DNA of 64,000 bases from Xylona heveae TC161 (GCF_001619985.1 NW_017264198.1:806001-870000); one strand, 5' to 3'; numbered from the stretch's first letter, positions 35,254 to 49,100 are shown. Notes: generated from the sequence alone by a model not told the origin. Made by a program: numbers and translations.

Positions 35254-38112
35254 ATGCTTCACCGATCAAAGACCAAGGACAGCAAGGGCTCCACTCCAGG
35301 TCCAACCTTCTTCTCTTCTGATCAAGTTGGTGAGCGAGTTCTTCACTAATCCCTCCCCGACTTTGCCAATCATTTTCTTCCTCAAATCCCGTAACGTAGT
35401 ATTGTTGGACCTTCCATATGGCTTCACCAGGCTCACTGCGATCATCGACAGCCGATTATCTCACCGGACTTCGCTCCAATAATGTGCAAAGACCCAGTGG
35501 ATCTCGACCACTTCCCTCGTTGGGTTTGCCAAGCAGAAGAGATTCTCAAGCAGCACATATATCGTCGAAATCCTTTGACGCTCGAGAAGCTCGCCTTGGC
35601 GGCTCTCTCCGATGTCCAAGCGCTGCCTCACACCGGAGCTCGAATTCCACCACGTCAACTGACTCTGCCACTAACTCTTACGCTGGACGACCCTTGGTGC
35701 GACAGCCGCAGCCCTCAGTAATCGACAGAGACTCTTCTTCATCGACGAGTGGAAGCGCTCCATCCATAGCGTCGGATGAGTTATCTGCTCTAGCCTATCG
35801 AGAGAATGGTTTGCGGTGGATGGAACGCCAAGAGGCCAGGTCGCTACGTCAGGCCCTCGAAGACAAGGACTTTCAGGATGAGGAACATTTACATGCAGTC
35901 GCCCAAGATGAAGCTTCGAAGCTGATTTGGATGCATCAAAATCCCGGAAAATTGCCGCGAGATCCCCATGCTCCGTATAATTACAAACACCACCTCCAAA
36001 AAGGAAGCCATGCTCGGAGCTATAGTCTAGGTCAAGATATTCCTACTATTTCACCGAATACGATTGGCTCAATTCCGACACTGCATAAGTCTACTGCTCG
36101 AAGCTCGTCCGTTTCTCCGACTCGAGGCGAATATGTCTCACCGGATTCTTCTCCTGAGAAAAAATCTCATCATTCGTGGGACAGCCCTGAGAAAAAAGCC
36201 TACGTTAAGCTGGCAACCAGGAACATGTCCCCGGAGCGTACTTTTCAAGCTAGCTATATCCAAGGAGGACCAAATGGGAACGTTGCTAGAGGAATATTCA
36301 GGAATCCGAGAGACTGCATATACGAAGAGCCTGAGACCTCCGCTGATGAACGGATCGGCAGAGGTGGCCGGCTCCGCTCATCTGTGGCCCTGAACGCAAA
36401 ACCAAACGATCCTTCACCGAAAACTTCTTCCAACGTAGACGCATATCTGGGCAGGGGGTACTCTCCCGTAAAAGGCATAGAAAAATTCTCGAGTGTCGAG
36501 ATACACAAGAACCCACCAACTCAATCACGCAATCCAGCTTACACTTCTAATTCCCTTCCGCCTACACCCCCAGACTCCGCCACAGCCAGCGATAATGATG
36601 GACATGGAATAGCAGATGAAGGAGAAGAAGAAGAAAAATATGCGCCCAGAAAGGATGGCATCGAGATACGCGGTGACGATATTCGTGCAGCGACGAGCAT
36701 GAGACTGAAGGATCGCAGCCCGCGGCTTCCGATGCCGACGGTTGTGAGCAATAAACCAGGACGGCATATTGTGAGCTTCAACAAAGATTGGAAGCCCTTG
36801 CAGGAATTCCAGGGCGATCACAGCGAGGAACGGCGCTCAGATTTGCTGCGAACCAATCTCACAGGATCCAGAGCGCTGCCCGACCCACCTTCCAAACCAT
36901 CACCTCCGAGAAGCATCCAGTCTGCACCGGTCATTCCAACAATAAATTTACCTGAAGAGCCTTCGAGCGCCCGGGGAAATTCATCGACAAAGCCTCCTAT
37001 CCCAACTATTAATGTGCCAGATGCACCGACAATTACTTTCGACGGACCATCAAAGGCTCCCTCGATCAATGTCTCGTCTTCAGAATCTGGCGGTCCCAGA
37101 AGTCGTCCACTACCCAAGACTCACGGCTTCCCATCCAGACCACTTCCTTTTCACTCCTCTACGGCACCTGCTTCGTCTTACCACGTCACACCGACCATTC
37201 GTCGTCCGACCGCAGCGTGTTCGCAGTGCGGAATGTCCATCCAAGGTCGCACTGTCAGCGCAGGAGGCTTCCGTTTCCATCCCGAATGCTTTCGGTGCTA
37301 CAACTGTGGAGAAGGACTTGAGTGCGTTGCATTCTACCCAGAACCAGACCCCAAGCGTGCGGAGCGATTAAATCGTATCCGACGCCGGGCCAAGGGAGAG
37401 CATATCGAGCACGAGGAAGGCAAAACAAAAGCAGACGATGGAGAGGACGCACCTAGGTTCTACTGCCATCTCGACTATCATGAATTTTTCAGCCCCCGGT
37501 GCCGTAGCTGCAAAACCCCAATCGAGGGGGAAGTTGTTGTCGCCTGCGGTGGAGAATGGCATGTCGGTCACTTTTTCTGCGCTGAATGCGGTGATGTATG
37601 TCCTGTTGTCCCTTCAAGCCATTTCCGGAGACTGGTATCTAATCGTTAATTGATGAAAGTCGGAAGCTAACATTTGTATCAAATACAGCCATTTGACCCC
37701 TCCACGCCGTTTGTCGAAAAAGATGGCTACGCGTGGTGTGTCAATTGCCACACGAATCGTTATTCGACCCGTTGCAGAAAATGCCGCAAACCTGTGACGG
37801 ACATGGTCGTCAAAGCTCTTGGATCAGAATGGCATGCGCAATGCTTTTGCTGCACTGTAAGCTACCGAATCTCAACATAGTTCTTGACATAGCGAATTGA
37901 TTATCACCCTCTTGTCGGAGACCGGCTGGCTACTGAGGAGGAGGGCGCCGGAGGAGGCTGCCACTTTTCGAAAAGTTCTTAGACGGCACTGACGATTTGT
38001 TTTTACACTCTAGGAATGCGACGCTCAATTTGATGATGGCCGATACTTTCTCCGCGGCCCAAGTAAAGATCCGGTCTGCGTCGCATGCGAAGAGAGGAGA
38101 CTGAAAGCCTGA
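35254..38112 (+). CDS. pxl1: paxillin-like protein with three LIM domains
   Basis: Exons 35254-35329, 35431-37595, 37689-37856, 38014-38112 give 835 residues. Fungal paxillin-like proteins act at sites of polar growth and septation as scaffolds between actin and Rho GTPase signalling. Seen: a short N-terminal exon (M-L-H-R-S-K-T-K-D) spliced into S-L-R-S-S-T-A-D-Y-L-T-G-L-R, then about 590 disordered residues rich in Ser/Pro, with Ser-Pro sites. Three LIM zinc fingers follow: LIM1 from about 622 (C-S-Q-C), LIM2 from about 716 (C-R-S-C), LIM3 from about 776 (C-R-K-C) to the end. LIM1 has an unusually long charged insert between the cysteines of its second finger. An ATG at 35418 gives a longer apparent frame but lies inside intron 1. 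Symbol by family resemblance only. Confidence 0.85.
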
Positions 38113-39221
38113 TCTCATTTCCCTTCCTCTATAACGATCTCTTTCCCCTTCATTTCAAATTCTAAGCTTTTCCGGGCGAGCGTATGGGCCCGTGAAAAGA
38201 AATGGAATATGTTCACTCAGCAGAGACCGGCCCTTTGGCTTCCATTGCATCATGAATTAATTTCCTTCTCCATCTAAATTTCCTAATCTGTTCTTGATGG
38301 AATGCTTGCGTTTTCACTCTTTTAAGAAAGATAAAAGACTAACGCTGGAACACATAAGCATTCATGTGTATGACTTACGGCTTTAGAAAACGCATTTTTT
38401 TTTTGTTGGGAAATATTTTCCTTGTTTGCATGCATCATGTTGCATTTTCTGTGCTGCCTTCATTACGAACCTTTTGGTTTCAAGATGCTCCTTCTTCCGT
38501 TTCTTCTACTTCTTGTGTCCTTCCGGCCTAAGTTTTCTGGAAAGAATGTACCACTAAATGAAAATATTCAAGATTGACAAGTATGATTGGATGAAGCAAA
38601 AGGAAGACTGCGCCGTACATGTCTTTCTATTTCTCTCAGTCGCCCATTTATTCCAAATTAATACATCGTAATTTTATTCTTTCCTCTCTCCCACGAAAAA
38701 GATAATTATATAACGTCACACCTGCTGTTGTTGATGAGCCCCGACTGTGACTACAATTCGGAAAAGGAGAGGGGTCTCAATACACACCCACACCTGAAGT
38801 CCTTTTAACGAAGACAGATGCACGAGGACATTTGAATTTGTATGTGTATGTAAATATTCTAAAAGAAAAATAGAATGGAAAAGTTGCAGTTTATCTCGGT
38901 CCAAAGTGAAGATTCAACGTTTCGAAACATTCGAAGAGAAAATGAAGTAGGAGGATGTGAGATAAGTCAACAAATACAAAAAATGATAACCACGCACGTT
39001 AGGGAGCAATGTATATGCCCGCATACTGGTGGAGAAATTTACAGCTAAAAGGCAAAGGTTGTAGGATGAAGAACAGACGATTAGCTACTATGGACCGACA
39101 GCCACGGTTGGCATTGAAGGGTAAACGGTAACGGAAGGACGAAGCTTTGTGAATGATGCGCTACGATACAAAAAAGAATCGAAAGGATCTGATCAAGAAG
39201 CAGCGGAGAGAGAACAAACAT
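38113..39221. other. convergent intergenic region, LIM protein / V-ATPase H
   Basis: About 1.1 kb between two 3' ends, with T-rich and A-rich runs as in fungal 3' untranslated regions. No gene or RNA recognised. Confidence 0.5.
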
Positions 39222-40830
39222 CTATGCTTCAATGCTGTAGCGCAACCACTCACCCACGGCGCGCAGACTTTCCCACCGCACAGCCTCGTTACTTTCGCCC
39301 ATGAGTTCCATAATGCGGCCCTTTAGGCCGAGTTTCTCGAGCTGTCCGCGCTTCTCAGGGACTTCTTTGACGAGGTATCCAATGTCGTTACACGCTATAG
39401 CAAGAACTTGTTTGTCCGAATCCCACGGCTCAGAAATGATTTCTGCCAGCTTCTTGGGAAGTTCGCCCTTGTTTTCGTCGAGGATGCGACGGGCGTTTTC
39501 GGCCCAGAAGACCGGATTACGATGAGGAGGAGACCAGTGCAGGTGCCCGGAGTGTATTTCGGCGGCATATTGGTCAAATGTAGTTTGCGTTTTGGTGTAC
39601 TCTTCTAGCATATCACTAAGAGATTGCAGGTCGTCCAATAAGTCGTCGTCGGATAAGTGGCGGCCTTTAAGGTTCTGAAGGAGTGCTGGTAGGCGGACGA
39701 GCACAGCCACGGGAAGGAGGCTGGTCTCATTGGTTGAGAGGAGGTTACGGAGTGTGGAAAGGAGGAGACGAGTGGTCTTCTCTTTCGGCGAGAGGCGGAG
39801 AAGATGGGTATACAGCGGAATAATTTCGTGTTCGCTGCGGGGTTTACATTTTAGTTATTGACGGCGTCAAGGTTCTCATCGTGAGAAAAATATATCGGAC
39901 GGAACAGATGACTTACGATTCAAGATCTTCGCCGACGAGAGCGCCCTCAAAGCTGAGCTGCCACTGGACAAGCAGAACGTGATAAAGAAGCTGCAAGCCG
40001 ATCCCTCCGCCGAGCCCGCTGTCAAAGGTGTTGCGGCCGATGCTGGTGCTACCCTCCCATAATGTGGAGGTGTCCTTGGCTGTGCCCGCCGCGGAGCGAA
40101 GAATATCGACGAGCGGGACAATCGTGTCTTTTCTTAACTTCCAAAAGAGACCACGCGATTGTCTTGTACGCAACAGCGCAGAATATTCTTGCACAGATAT
40201 GTCCTGAAGACCGCTATCTGAACTCTTGGAGAGAAGAGAGAGGTAGTTATACAGCCTGGTCAATGGTTCCTCGATCTTGGAACTTTCCTTGGACGAGCTA
40301 AGTATTGCGGACGAAATTAGGCCAGTGAGGAGATAGGCAGTCAACAGGGGTATCGGGTCTTCAGGATTCGATGACTGGCTTAAAAGAGGCACGAATGGCC
40401 TGTACGGAGCAGGGTGTCTAAGAAGACCTGCTTTCAATTCGGGGACATCTATGTGGAGTTCGCTCAGTTCAGTTTCGGGATTCAACGGGCCAAGAAAGAG
40501 CATTGGCATAATTGTGAGGCTAGGTATCCTTTACATACCCTCTATAAGGTCACTGGCAAGGACGAGAATATACTGTACGACGTCACCTCTCTTGGCCGCA
40601 GATTCCAACACACTGGGTTGAGAATCTCCACCCAAAAGCAACCTTGTATAGGCGTCTAGATCGCTCTGAATGGTCTGCTTTCGTTGATCCTTCCGAACCT
40701 TGTCAACTGCTTTTATCTTCTTGAGCTCATCCTCGGTAAGATTGCCCGCTCTCACAGCGCCTTCCCAAGGTATTGGTCTCTGACGAATGTTATTCTGGAG
40801 GGAGGAAAGATAGGGAGCGTCAACTAGCAT
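39222..40830 (-). CDS. vma13: V-type proton ATPase subunit H
   Basis: Exons 40539-40830, 39917-40448, 39222-39834 give 478 residues, the same as yeast Vma13. Subunit H sits between the V1 and Vo sectors on the cytosolic face of vacuole and endosome membranes. It is needed for ATP hydrolysis coupled to proton pumping, and blocks ATPase activity in free V1. Seen: an all-helical, HEAT/ARM-like protein. The N-terminus has the family pattern P-Y-L-x-S-L-Q-N-N-I-R-x-R-P-I-P-W-E. The C-terminal domain shows the conserved block H-S-G-H-L-H-W-S-P-P-H-R-x-P-x-F-W, then N-E-A-V-R-W-E-S-L-R-A-V-G-E-W-L near the end. Introns are 90 and 82 bp. Divergent from dis3 with 350 bp between start codons. Confidence 0.95.
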
Positions 40831-41180
40831 GATTGCCGTAAAGAAGCAGACGGCTTCTACTTATAATCCGGTCGTGCTGATTTCCAGGCTTGTTGGAATA
40901 ATTCGAGAGCAGACGAACCCGAAATATTGAGCCAGGAACAAGTAATGCCGAAGGTGCTTGGTCGGTCGTGAAGTCGTGGCTGATCAATCTTATCTCTTGA
41001 CGTCGATCCAGCTCCGTCTCCCGCAAAGCTCCATCGTTGCCATATAATCGGAACTTGCCGTATCACCAAACGGCGAACCCGATAAGTGAAGCAAATATCC
41101 AGTGTGAAAACTCTCGAGACAACTATTCAAATTGACAACCATCAAACGCTTGCAGGCTAATTAGCCTTATTTCCCAGAAT
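40831..41180. promoter_or_regulatory. short divergent promoter, vma13 / dis3
   Basis: Only 350 bp separates the two start codons, so both promoters share this space. A TTGACGTCGA sequence at about 40997-41006 contains TGACGTC, one base short of a full CRE palindrome, the type bound by bZIP factors. Its use is inferred only. Confidence 0.5.
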
Positions 41181-44100
41181 ATGGCGAGTCTAAAAAGGAG
41201 TCTTGCTGTCGACTCTCACGGCCCGAACATGTCGAGCAAAGTCTATGTTCGCTCGACAAAAAATGGCAAGGTGCAGAAGATTGTGCGGGAGTTATATTTA
41301 AGACAGGATATTCCCTGCTCATCGAAGCTTTGCGCAACTTGTTTATCAAGCGCGCCTGCGGATTCCAATGGAAACAGTAAGAAAATCCAGCTTATTGCGC
41401 CCTGAGTCGCAAAGCAGTCTCACTGATTCCTCATTCAGTCCTCCCATTCGTACTTTCCGAGCACCCCGCCGGTACCAAAGCATATCCTCAAGGACACTAT
41501 CTTATTCCAGATACGAACGCACTACTGAATGGACTAGATTTATTTGAACAGAGCAGTGCATTCTACGACGTTGTTATTCTGCAGACTGTTCTTGAAGAGC
41601 TTCGAAATCGATCTCTGCCGCTCTACAATCGACTGATTGCCCTCACAAGAAGCGAAGAGAAGCGTTTCTATGTCTTCTTCAATGAATTTAGATTAGAGAC
41701 CCACGTCACACGGGAATCGGGTGAAAGCATCAATGATCGAAATGACCGTGCTGTCAGACGTTCAACGAAATGGTACAGCGAGCATCTGCAGAAGACTGTG
41801 TATGCGGCTGGGAGAACAAACAAGTGTCCTGCAGTTGTTATGCTCAGCGACGACCGGGAGAATCTGAAGAAGGCGAAGGCCGAAGGCGTTACTGCTAGTT
41901 CTTGTTCGTTCATATGGAATCATTAGAAGACTCATGTACAGCTAACGTCCATTAGTATCGGACTATGTTTCTGGGTTGGAAGATGCGGATCGACTTCTCG
42001 ATATGATCGCTGCAGCGCGCGAGGGGCAAGACGCCCGCGCAGCTAATGCGGAAATGCTCTATCCTGAAGTAAGGCTCCTGTTTGAAGTGCGTGTATGATC
42101 TTGACGAAACTAATCTACAAATAGTATTACTCTTTATCAAAGATAATGACCGGCATCAAAGCTGGCACTTTGCATCAAGGGGTTTTCAACGTATCTCCAT
42201 ATAACTACCTCGAGGGATCTATCCAGGTACCGGCTTTTGATAGACCGCTTCTAATTCTGGGACGAGAGAATAGCAACCGCGCCGTCTCAGGGGACATTGT
42301 TGTCGTCGAAGTATTACCTAGAGAGCAATGGAAAGCACCTTCAACTAAGATTGTCGAAGAAGAGACACTAAACAAAAACGAAAACGCGGACAATGAGGAA
42401 GCCGAGGCGGTCGTTACTGAGCAAGAGCGAAAAGCATTGCAGGAAGAAGTCCGAAAAACTCAAGGGAAGAGCATCGAAGGTCGCCCGCAACCTACCGCGC
42501 GAGTTGTTGGCATCATCAAGAGAAACTGGCGCCAATATGTCGGACATATTGACTCCGCATCTGTCAGTCTGACAGGCAAGCAAGGTCGAAGCCAAAACAC
42601 GGTTTTCCTGATTCCTATGGACAAACGCATTCCGAAGATCCGGATTCGCACACGGCAAGCCGCAGAGCTCGTTGGAAAGCGAGTTCTTGTCACTATTGAT
42701 GCGTGGGATCGTGAAACTCGCTATCCAGTCGGTCACTTTGTCCGCTCACTTGGGGAACTTGAATCAAAAGCGGCCGAGACCGAAGCCCTGCTCTTGGAAT
42801 ACGATGTTCAATACCGTCCGTTCCCCAAGGCAGTGCTGGACTGTCTACCCAAGGAAGGCCATGACTGGAGAGTCCCTACGAGCCTAGAAGACCCCGGTTG
42901 GAAAGGCCGCAAAGACCTCCGTGCTTTGCTCGTTTGCAGTATCGACCCCCCAAAATGTCAAGACATCGACGATGCATTGCACGCTAAGCCTCTACCAAAT
43001 GGAAATTTCGAAGTTGGCGTACACATTGCGGATGTATCGCATTTTGTCAAGCCGAACAATGCCATGGATGAAGAAGCCAGCTCACGAGGGACAACTGTTT
43101 ATCTTGTCGACAAACGTATCGACATGTTGCCCAAACTTCTAGGAACAGACCTCTGCTCGCTGAAACCTTACGTCGAGCGTTTCGCCTTCTCGACATTGTG
43201 GGAAGTTACACCGGAGGCGGACGTGGTAAATGTCACATTCACCAAATCCGTCATTCGATCGCGCGAAGCCTTCAGCTACGAACAAGCCCAGATCCGCATC
43301 GACGACGCGACCCAGCAGGACGAGCTAACGAAGAGCATGCGTATCCTGCTCATGCTGTCAAAGAAGTTGCGTCAGAAACGCATGGACGCTGGCGCGCTCA
43401 ATCTCGCAAGCCCCGAGGTCAAAGTGCAAACTGAATCCGAGACATCGGACCCCGTGGATGTCGAGACAAAGCAAATCCTCGATACCAACCAGCTCGTCGA
43501 GGAATTTATGTTACTTGCGAACATTAGCGTTGCAGCCAAGATTTATGAAGCATATCCCCAAACTGCTATGCTTCGGTAAGTTTCCCCCGATTCTTCTTGT
43601 CCCTAGACTCTCTTAAATTTCCCGTTTCCTGTTTATCCCCCCCATCCTTATATCGCATACCCATTCCACCTCACGGCAGAGCTGCTCGACAAAAATTGCA
43701 AAAGCTAAAACAAGCAAAACAGACGCCACGCGGCCCCACCACGCTCCAATTTTGAAGAGCTGGCGAACCAACTCAAGGTCAAATTGGGCTTCGATTTGAA
43801 AACAGATAGTTCCAAATCTCTCGCCGACTCACTGGACACTTGCGTGTCGCCTTCCGAGTCCTTCCTTAACAATCTGATCCGCATCATGGCTACGCGATGC
43901 ATGATGTCTGCCGAATATTTCTGTTCCGGAACCCAAGCGTACCCTGAGTTCCGTCACTACGGACTGGCTTCACCCATCTATACGCACTTTACGAGTCCAA
44001 TTCGGCGATACGCCGACCTAGTCGCACACCGCCAGCTGGCGGCTGCAATCGATTACGAGCCACTTGACCCCAGTCTGCGCAGCCGGGCCAAGCTCGAGGG

Positions 44101-44545
44101 GGTATGTCGCAATATCAACGTACGTCATCGAAACGCGCAATTTGCCGGTCGTGCAAGTATAGAATATTACGTCGGGCAGGCCCTCAAAGGCCGCGTAATT
44201 GACGAAGAAGGTTTCATCATGAAGATTTTCTCCAACGGATTTGTTGTCTTTGTCCCGCGCTTTGGAATCGAGAGCCTCATCCGCCTAAGGGACATGGCTG
44301 TCCCTGAACCGCCAAGTGTATTTGATGCAGATAGTTATAAATTGTCTGTGCAACTTCCAGACGGTAAAGACCAGAGAGAAGAGATCACGGTCGAATTATT
44401 CCAAAAGGTCACTGTCAGGATTAGTGATGAAAAAGAAGAATCTACTGGCAAGAGAAAGATTAGATTGGGCCTTATCAATGCCAAGATTGGCGGTCCTGCT
44501 GCTGCTAGCGCAGAGGAGACGAAGACGGGGAAAAAGAACACATGA
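41181..44545 (+). CDS. dis3: exosome 3'-5' exonuclease/endonuclease Dis3 (Rrp44)
   Basis: Exons 41181-41376, 41439-41903, 41956-42068, 42125-43575, 43723-44545 give 1015 residues. Dis3 is the catalytic subunit of the RNA exosome in nucleus and cytoplasm. Domains in order: the CR3 zinc motif (Cys46, Cys51, Cys54, matching the yeast spacing); a PIN endonuclease domain with I-P-D-T-N-A-L-L near 85 and the acidic E-E-L-R-N-R; two cold-shock domains with a K/E-rich loop; the RNB exonuclease domain with [14 protein letters not shown] near 530, which carries the catalytic aspartates, and [17 protein letters not shown] near 835; and an S1 domain at the C-terminus. All key residues I can identify are intact, so both nuclease activities are expected. 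Introns are 62, 52, 56 and 147 bp. Confidence 0.96.
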
Positions 44546-46164
44546 ATATAAATGCAAAAGCTAAGCCTCCAAGTGGTGTCTTCTTTTTTCGCCTTTGCCT
44601 TAAACAAAATATCTATTTTTTTTCTTAACGCCTATTACCCGATTTATCGTGCCAAAGATGAGTTACATCTTGTTATTAGGGCATATCATAGATTCACTAC
44701 TCTAGTTAACGGTCAATACTGTGTGGCGTTTGGGTTACTCTTGCTGTGTCGCATACATACTTAAACTTGATCGGCATCTGGGGACGTCATGGGTAGATTT
44801 AATAAACAAAAGCTTTGTTTTGCATCGAGATACGCAATGCTATTCCATGCCTTAGAATTTGATTGCAACGGAATCTCTCTTCTATCACGTAACAATATTT
44901 TTGAATCGAGAGTAGATGTCGAATATAGTACTTGATCGGAGATACGCCCAAGGATGGACAGTAAATTATGCCCGAATTACTATGATTCTATGGGAAAGAT
45001 ATGATTATCACAATCAGAATGGGAAAGGTCAGGGCATGTTTAGAGAGTGCTAGTAAATTTTGATTGTAGGAGGTAGGAGTTGTAATGTAATAGTAGTAAT
45101 ACCAGGTAGAGATTGTAATCGGTTGTTTTCTCGCGTTCCATGGTAAACCGTGGAAAGTGCCTTTCCCACGTATCACATCCAAGTGAGCATAGCAAGAGAC
45201 TATTGCCTTGAGTGGATGTTATCTGATTTCGAAGCCTGTTTTGACATGACACTTATTCACACCGGGCGTTTCGATAACAGTCGAACTGGCGTAAAAACGT
45301 TTGTATCGGGGTCCTAATATGGATAAAAACATTGAAGCAAAATAGAAAGGAAAAAAAAAGGAGGGTCGAGAGCAAGCAACGTACGGAAGAAAAGGCGCGA
45401 GGCATTTCATATACGGAGCAGAAATTTCAGGACAAAGGCAAAAGATTAGAAGCGTGTTGGCAGCAGCATCAGAAACACCTGTAGCACAAGAGCACCGCAA
45501 AGACCTGTAAAGCGAAAAGTCGGGGAATAACAACTCGGCAGACTATCAGAAAGATACAAATCAAAGGCAGAAAGGTGAAAATTTCCGGTGATTAACAGCA
45601 TAATACTGAATGAATTTGGTATCAATTCTTGGGTTCCATGAAATGCCCCTCTGTGTTTCCCCATAGGAAGATTTAAAAACAATCAAATCAAGAGAATGGT
45701 GCCGGGATCAATCCCTTGCAGCAAATATAGTGGACTATAAAAATGAGAAAAACAAAAGCTCTGATGCACAAGACTTTTTGTTCGTATGCGTGTCATATGC
45801 CCTTGCGCGCTTCTACGCCACAACTGGCAGAATGATTCTAATGCGTCCTCGTTTAATTTAAACCGCTTCGAAAGAGGGATACGGAAAGAAAATTCGTCGT
45901 CAAGGAGAGTTTAAGGAATTTAATGTAGTGAATGCGAGAAAGAGACAAGTCTTGTAATAGTGGTATTGGCTTGGAGAGCCGTATTAACCCCGCCCGATGC
46001 AATTGCAAGATAAAATGCATAGCCTTCATGTACAAACAAAGAGGTGAAAAAGGTCGGTGGAGGATGAGAAAATAGCACCCTCTACGACGATGAAGGAGAA
46101 AGCGCGGAAGCTTGCCCATGGGTTGTTCTATTTTGAGCCGAAGAAATCGTGTCCAAGGTGAACT
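44546..46164. other. convergent intergenic region, dis3 / large Ser-rich gene
   Basis: About 1.6 kb between two 3' ends, moderately AT-rich, with no frame that shows a family pattern. No RNA gene recognised. Confidence 0.5.
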
Positions 46165-49100
46165 CTAGTTGACAGTCATTGTAGCAAGTTGCCCACATAG
46201 CTCATTCTCCCTTTCGTGACTGTGCGGGGAGGACCGACTGACGCTTGCACTGCTCTTCGTTCGAAGAATACGATCAGCAGCACTCAAGGGAGGGGTATTT
46301 GGCCGCTGGGCAAATATTTTACTGAATGGAGGATCTTGTGCGGTTGGAGGCTCAGATAAATCCCCCTCGGCATTGCGCACTACCTCGGCAAGGTTCCGTG
46401 CCAAAACGTTTACATGGCCTACCAGATCTTTGAGGGTCGTGGTATCAAATGGCATCTTCTTGGGAGATTGAGACTTAGTAACGGTCAGGGCAGGGGCCGT
46501 TTCGCTTCGACGAAGGTGCATCGTTTCAATCACTGATCTTGCCACAGCGGAAGAATCTTTTCGCGGTCGATTGGGTGTAATAGATTGCCTTGAAGAGTCG
46601 ATCGATGGACGTCCGGAATCCTGCTTTTGGGGGGTAATCCCAAACACATCGTCGTCTGGGGATAAGACGGACTTGCGTCGAGGTCGACCTATCGGCGCGG
46701 GAGTTACAGACTCCTCGAATGCGCTGAAATCAAACTCTGAGTCTGCGGGAGTACCAGGAGGAAGCAACTCCTGTTCGTCGTCATCGAGTGTGGCGAGATT
46801 GATGATTCCTTCGGCCTCTTTCCAGAGACCAGCCGATGGACCATTTACAATGCCCTTAGATAGAGCTAAGGTACGCAAGCGCTTGAGATCCTCAACCAAA
46901 AGGGCAAACTCCCTAACGTGTCCCAAATGACCCAGAACATTTGCCTGTTGTTCGCGGATAGCCTGCGGGACAAACATGGCGATGCCGCTATCTACCCGCC
47001 TTTCTTCAGTGGTAGGACATTGACTCTCCTCACTCTCGCCAAAGTCGAAATCATCATTCCAGTCTTCAGAGGGACCCTTGCTTGGTAGTCCCCAGGTTCC
47101 AAAATGGCTATTCGCGGTATTCTGCTCCCGATTTGGGCCAAAATCTGGAGCCATCGATGGCACGCTTTGGCTGCGAATGTGCGCCTTGCTCGCCTTTTTA
47201 CGTCCTTGCAACTTGCTTGTTCCAAAGTTGAGCCCTTGCTTTCCATGGACTGTACTTGGCCTGACCACTGTACCCGTTTGTGCGTCCTTGAATGGCGCAG
47301 CTTGTTCAGACCATTCAAAGATACTGGCTCTCGCACTCCTCTGCCCTTGGCCGGTGTCAAGCCTCAAAGGGGCGTTGATGAAGTCAAATTTGGACGTCGG
47401 TTCCAACGAGCTTGGAGGCTGTATTTGCGGTGAGTGGGGATAAGGCAATTCATTTCCAGCGGGAAGGTCAAGGTCCCAGTCTTCGATTTCTTCATCTTCG
47501 TCAAATGACCAACCCGTATCTTCTGCAGAGGTTTCCTTGGCATCCCAGTCCACATCCTCAAGGCTTAGAGGCAGAACTATGCGCGAAGGGGAATGGTCAC
47601 CCACCTGAGATGGGCGGACTAATTGGGGAGCGGGCTTGATTGGAGTAGAAAAGTCCTCAGGCTCACTCTCGACATCCACTGGCTTGAGAGTCGAGGTACT
47701 ATCGCTTTGACTGGGAAGCTGTTTGCCGATCTTGATATCCATCTCCGAACGAATGGAGGGAAGACTGCTGGGCAAACTATCATCGATTGTAATGCAAGAC
47801 TCAGTCTTGTTAGGACGGGGTGGTGACTCGTCAACGATTGTATCTATGTTCGGCCCTGGTGTCCCTGTGACGCTACCTGCTGTACCCATGCGCGATGACC
47901 GAATCGAGTCATAGACTGTATCACTATGAAAATCCGAGTCATCGTCATCTCCTGACATCATCCTCATTTCGCTATCGGATCCCACCAGCGTTGAAGCTTT
48001 TTCGGAAGGGCCAAGTGAGATGCGGTGAGGGCCAATCGAAGATGAGGTTGTAGTTGGTGGAGTTGGTAGGTCTGCAGAATCTGCCTTTTCCATCGCAGAG
48101 GACGCAAGGGGCGAGGGTCCGAAACCCGAGTTCCCTTCTAATAACGGACCAAGGACAGGAAGAGGAGCGGATACATTGCGAGGTCGTCCCGTGACTTTAA
48201 AGGACTTAACGGAGGTAGAATCAATGGAGGTGTCACCAGTCTCTCCTGAAAAGGTGCTTGAACCCATCTGATCCAAATTGTTCATTGGATCGTCCGTTCC
48301 TGACGTTGAAGACGATCCTGGTGGATTTATAGATGGCGACAGGGGCGCAGAGACACTTCTCCTCCCATTTCCTACCCCGGACTTTGACCTTTTTAAAACA
48401 AGAAAGCTATGAGAGCGTGAAGGGTTGGATGAAGGAGGATGTGAAGAAAGTATATCAGTAATCGAAAAGGAGCGTCTCGAGGGACGCTGGGGGGTTTTAT
48501 GGCCATCGATCGGCGACGAAATGTCGGCGCTAGAGAAAAACGTCTGAAGCCCTGCCGCCGTAGCAGGGCGATCATCTCTGAAGATGTACTCGTCCTCTTC
48601 GTCCAAACTCCCTCTTGAATCCTCAAACTCCAATTCTGGAGGAAGAACAGAGTCTCCAAGCACCAAAGTGGGCTGATTCCTCATATCTGGGACGATACGC
48701 CTGATTGCAGCACTATCCCCATTCCAGCCGCTTGCACTCTTTGTCCCCTTCGCCATCGTTGGTCTGAAATGGAGTCGCCAAGTGTCATGTTCACGGGGCA
48801 AGATTGACTTTCTGGGGTGACGAGGCGTTCGAGCGTACGAACCATCTCCCAAGTGAAGGCGTCGGAGGGTTGCAGAACGCTGGTGGCTAGTTGCCGGACG
48901 TCTCAGAGTTGGCACCTTTTCGCCTGAGCTAGCAAGCTGCGCGGTTGAGCCGGTCGCGGTTCGAGAGCGACTGCGCTTAACCAGCTTGTTTGGCGGCAAG
49001 GCGCCTGTAGGTAGAGTATTAGAAGGGCAAGGGTCTGCGAGTATTGGCTGACTAGAGCCATTTGAGAAAATGGAGGGCGATGCGGGGCGAGAGGACGAGG

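Noticed and set aside
35418-35430. ATG at 35418 as start of the LIM gene
   Set aside because: It lies just before a good acceptor. Splicing from 35254-35329 gives a family-like N-terminus (S-D-Q-V-G-S-L-R-S-S), so this ATG is inside intron 1.
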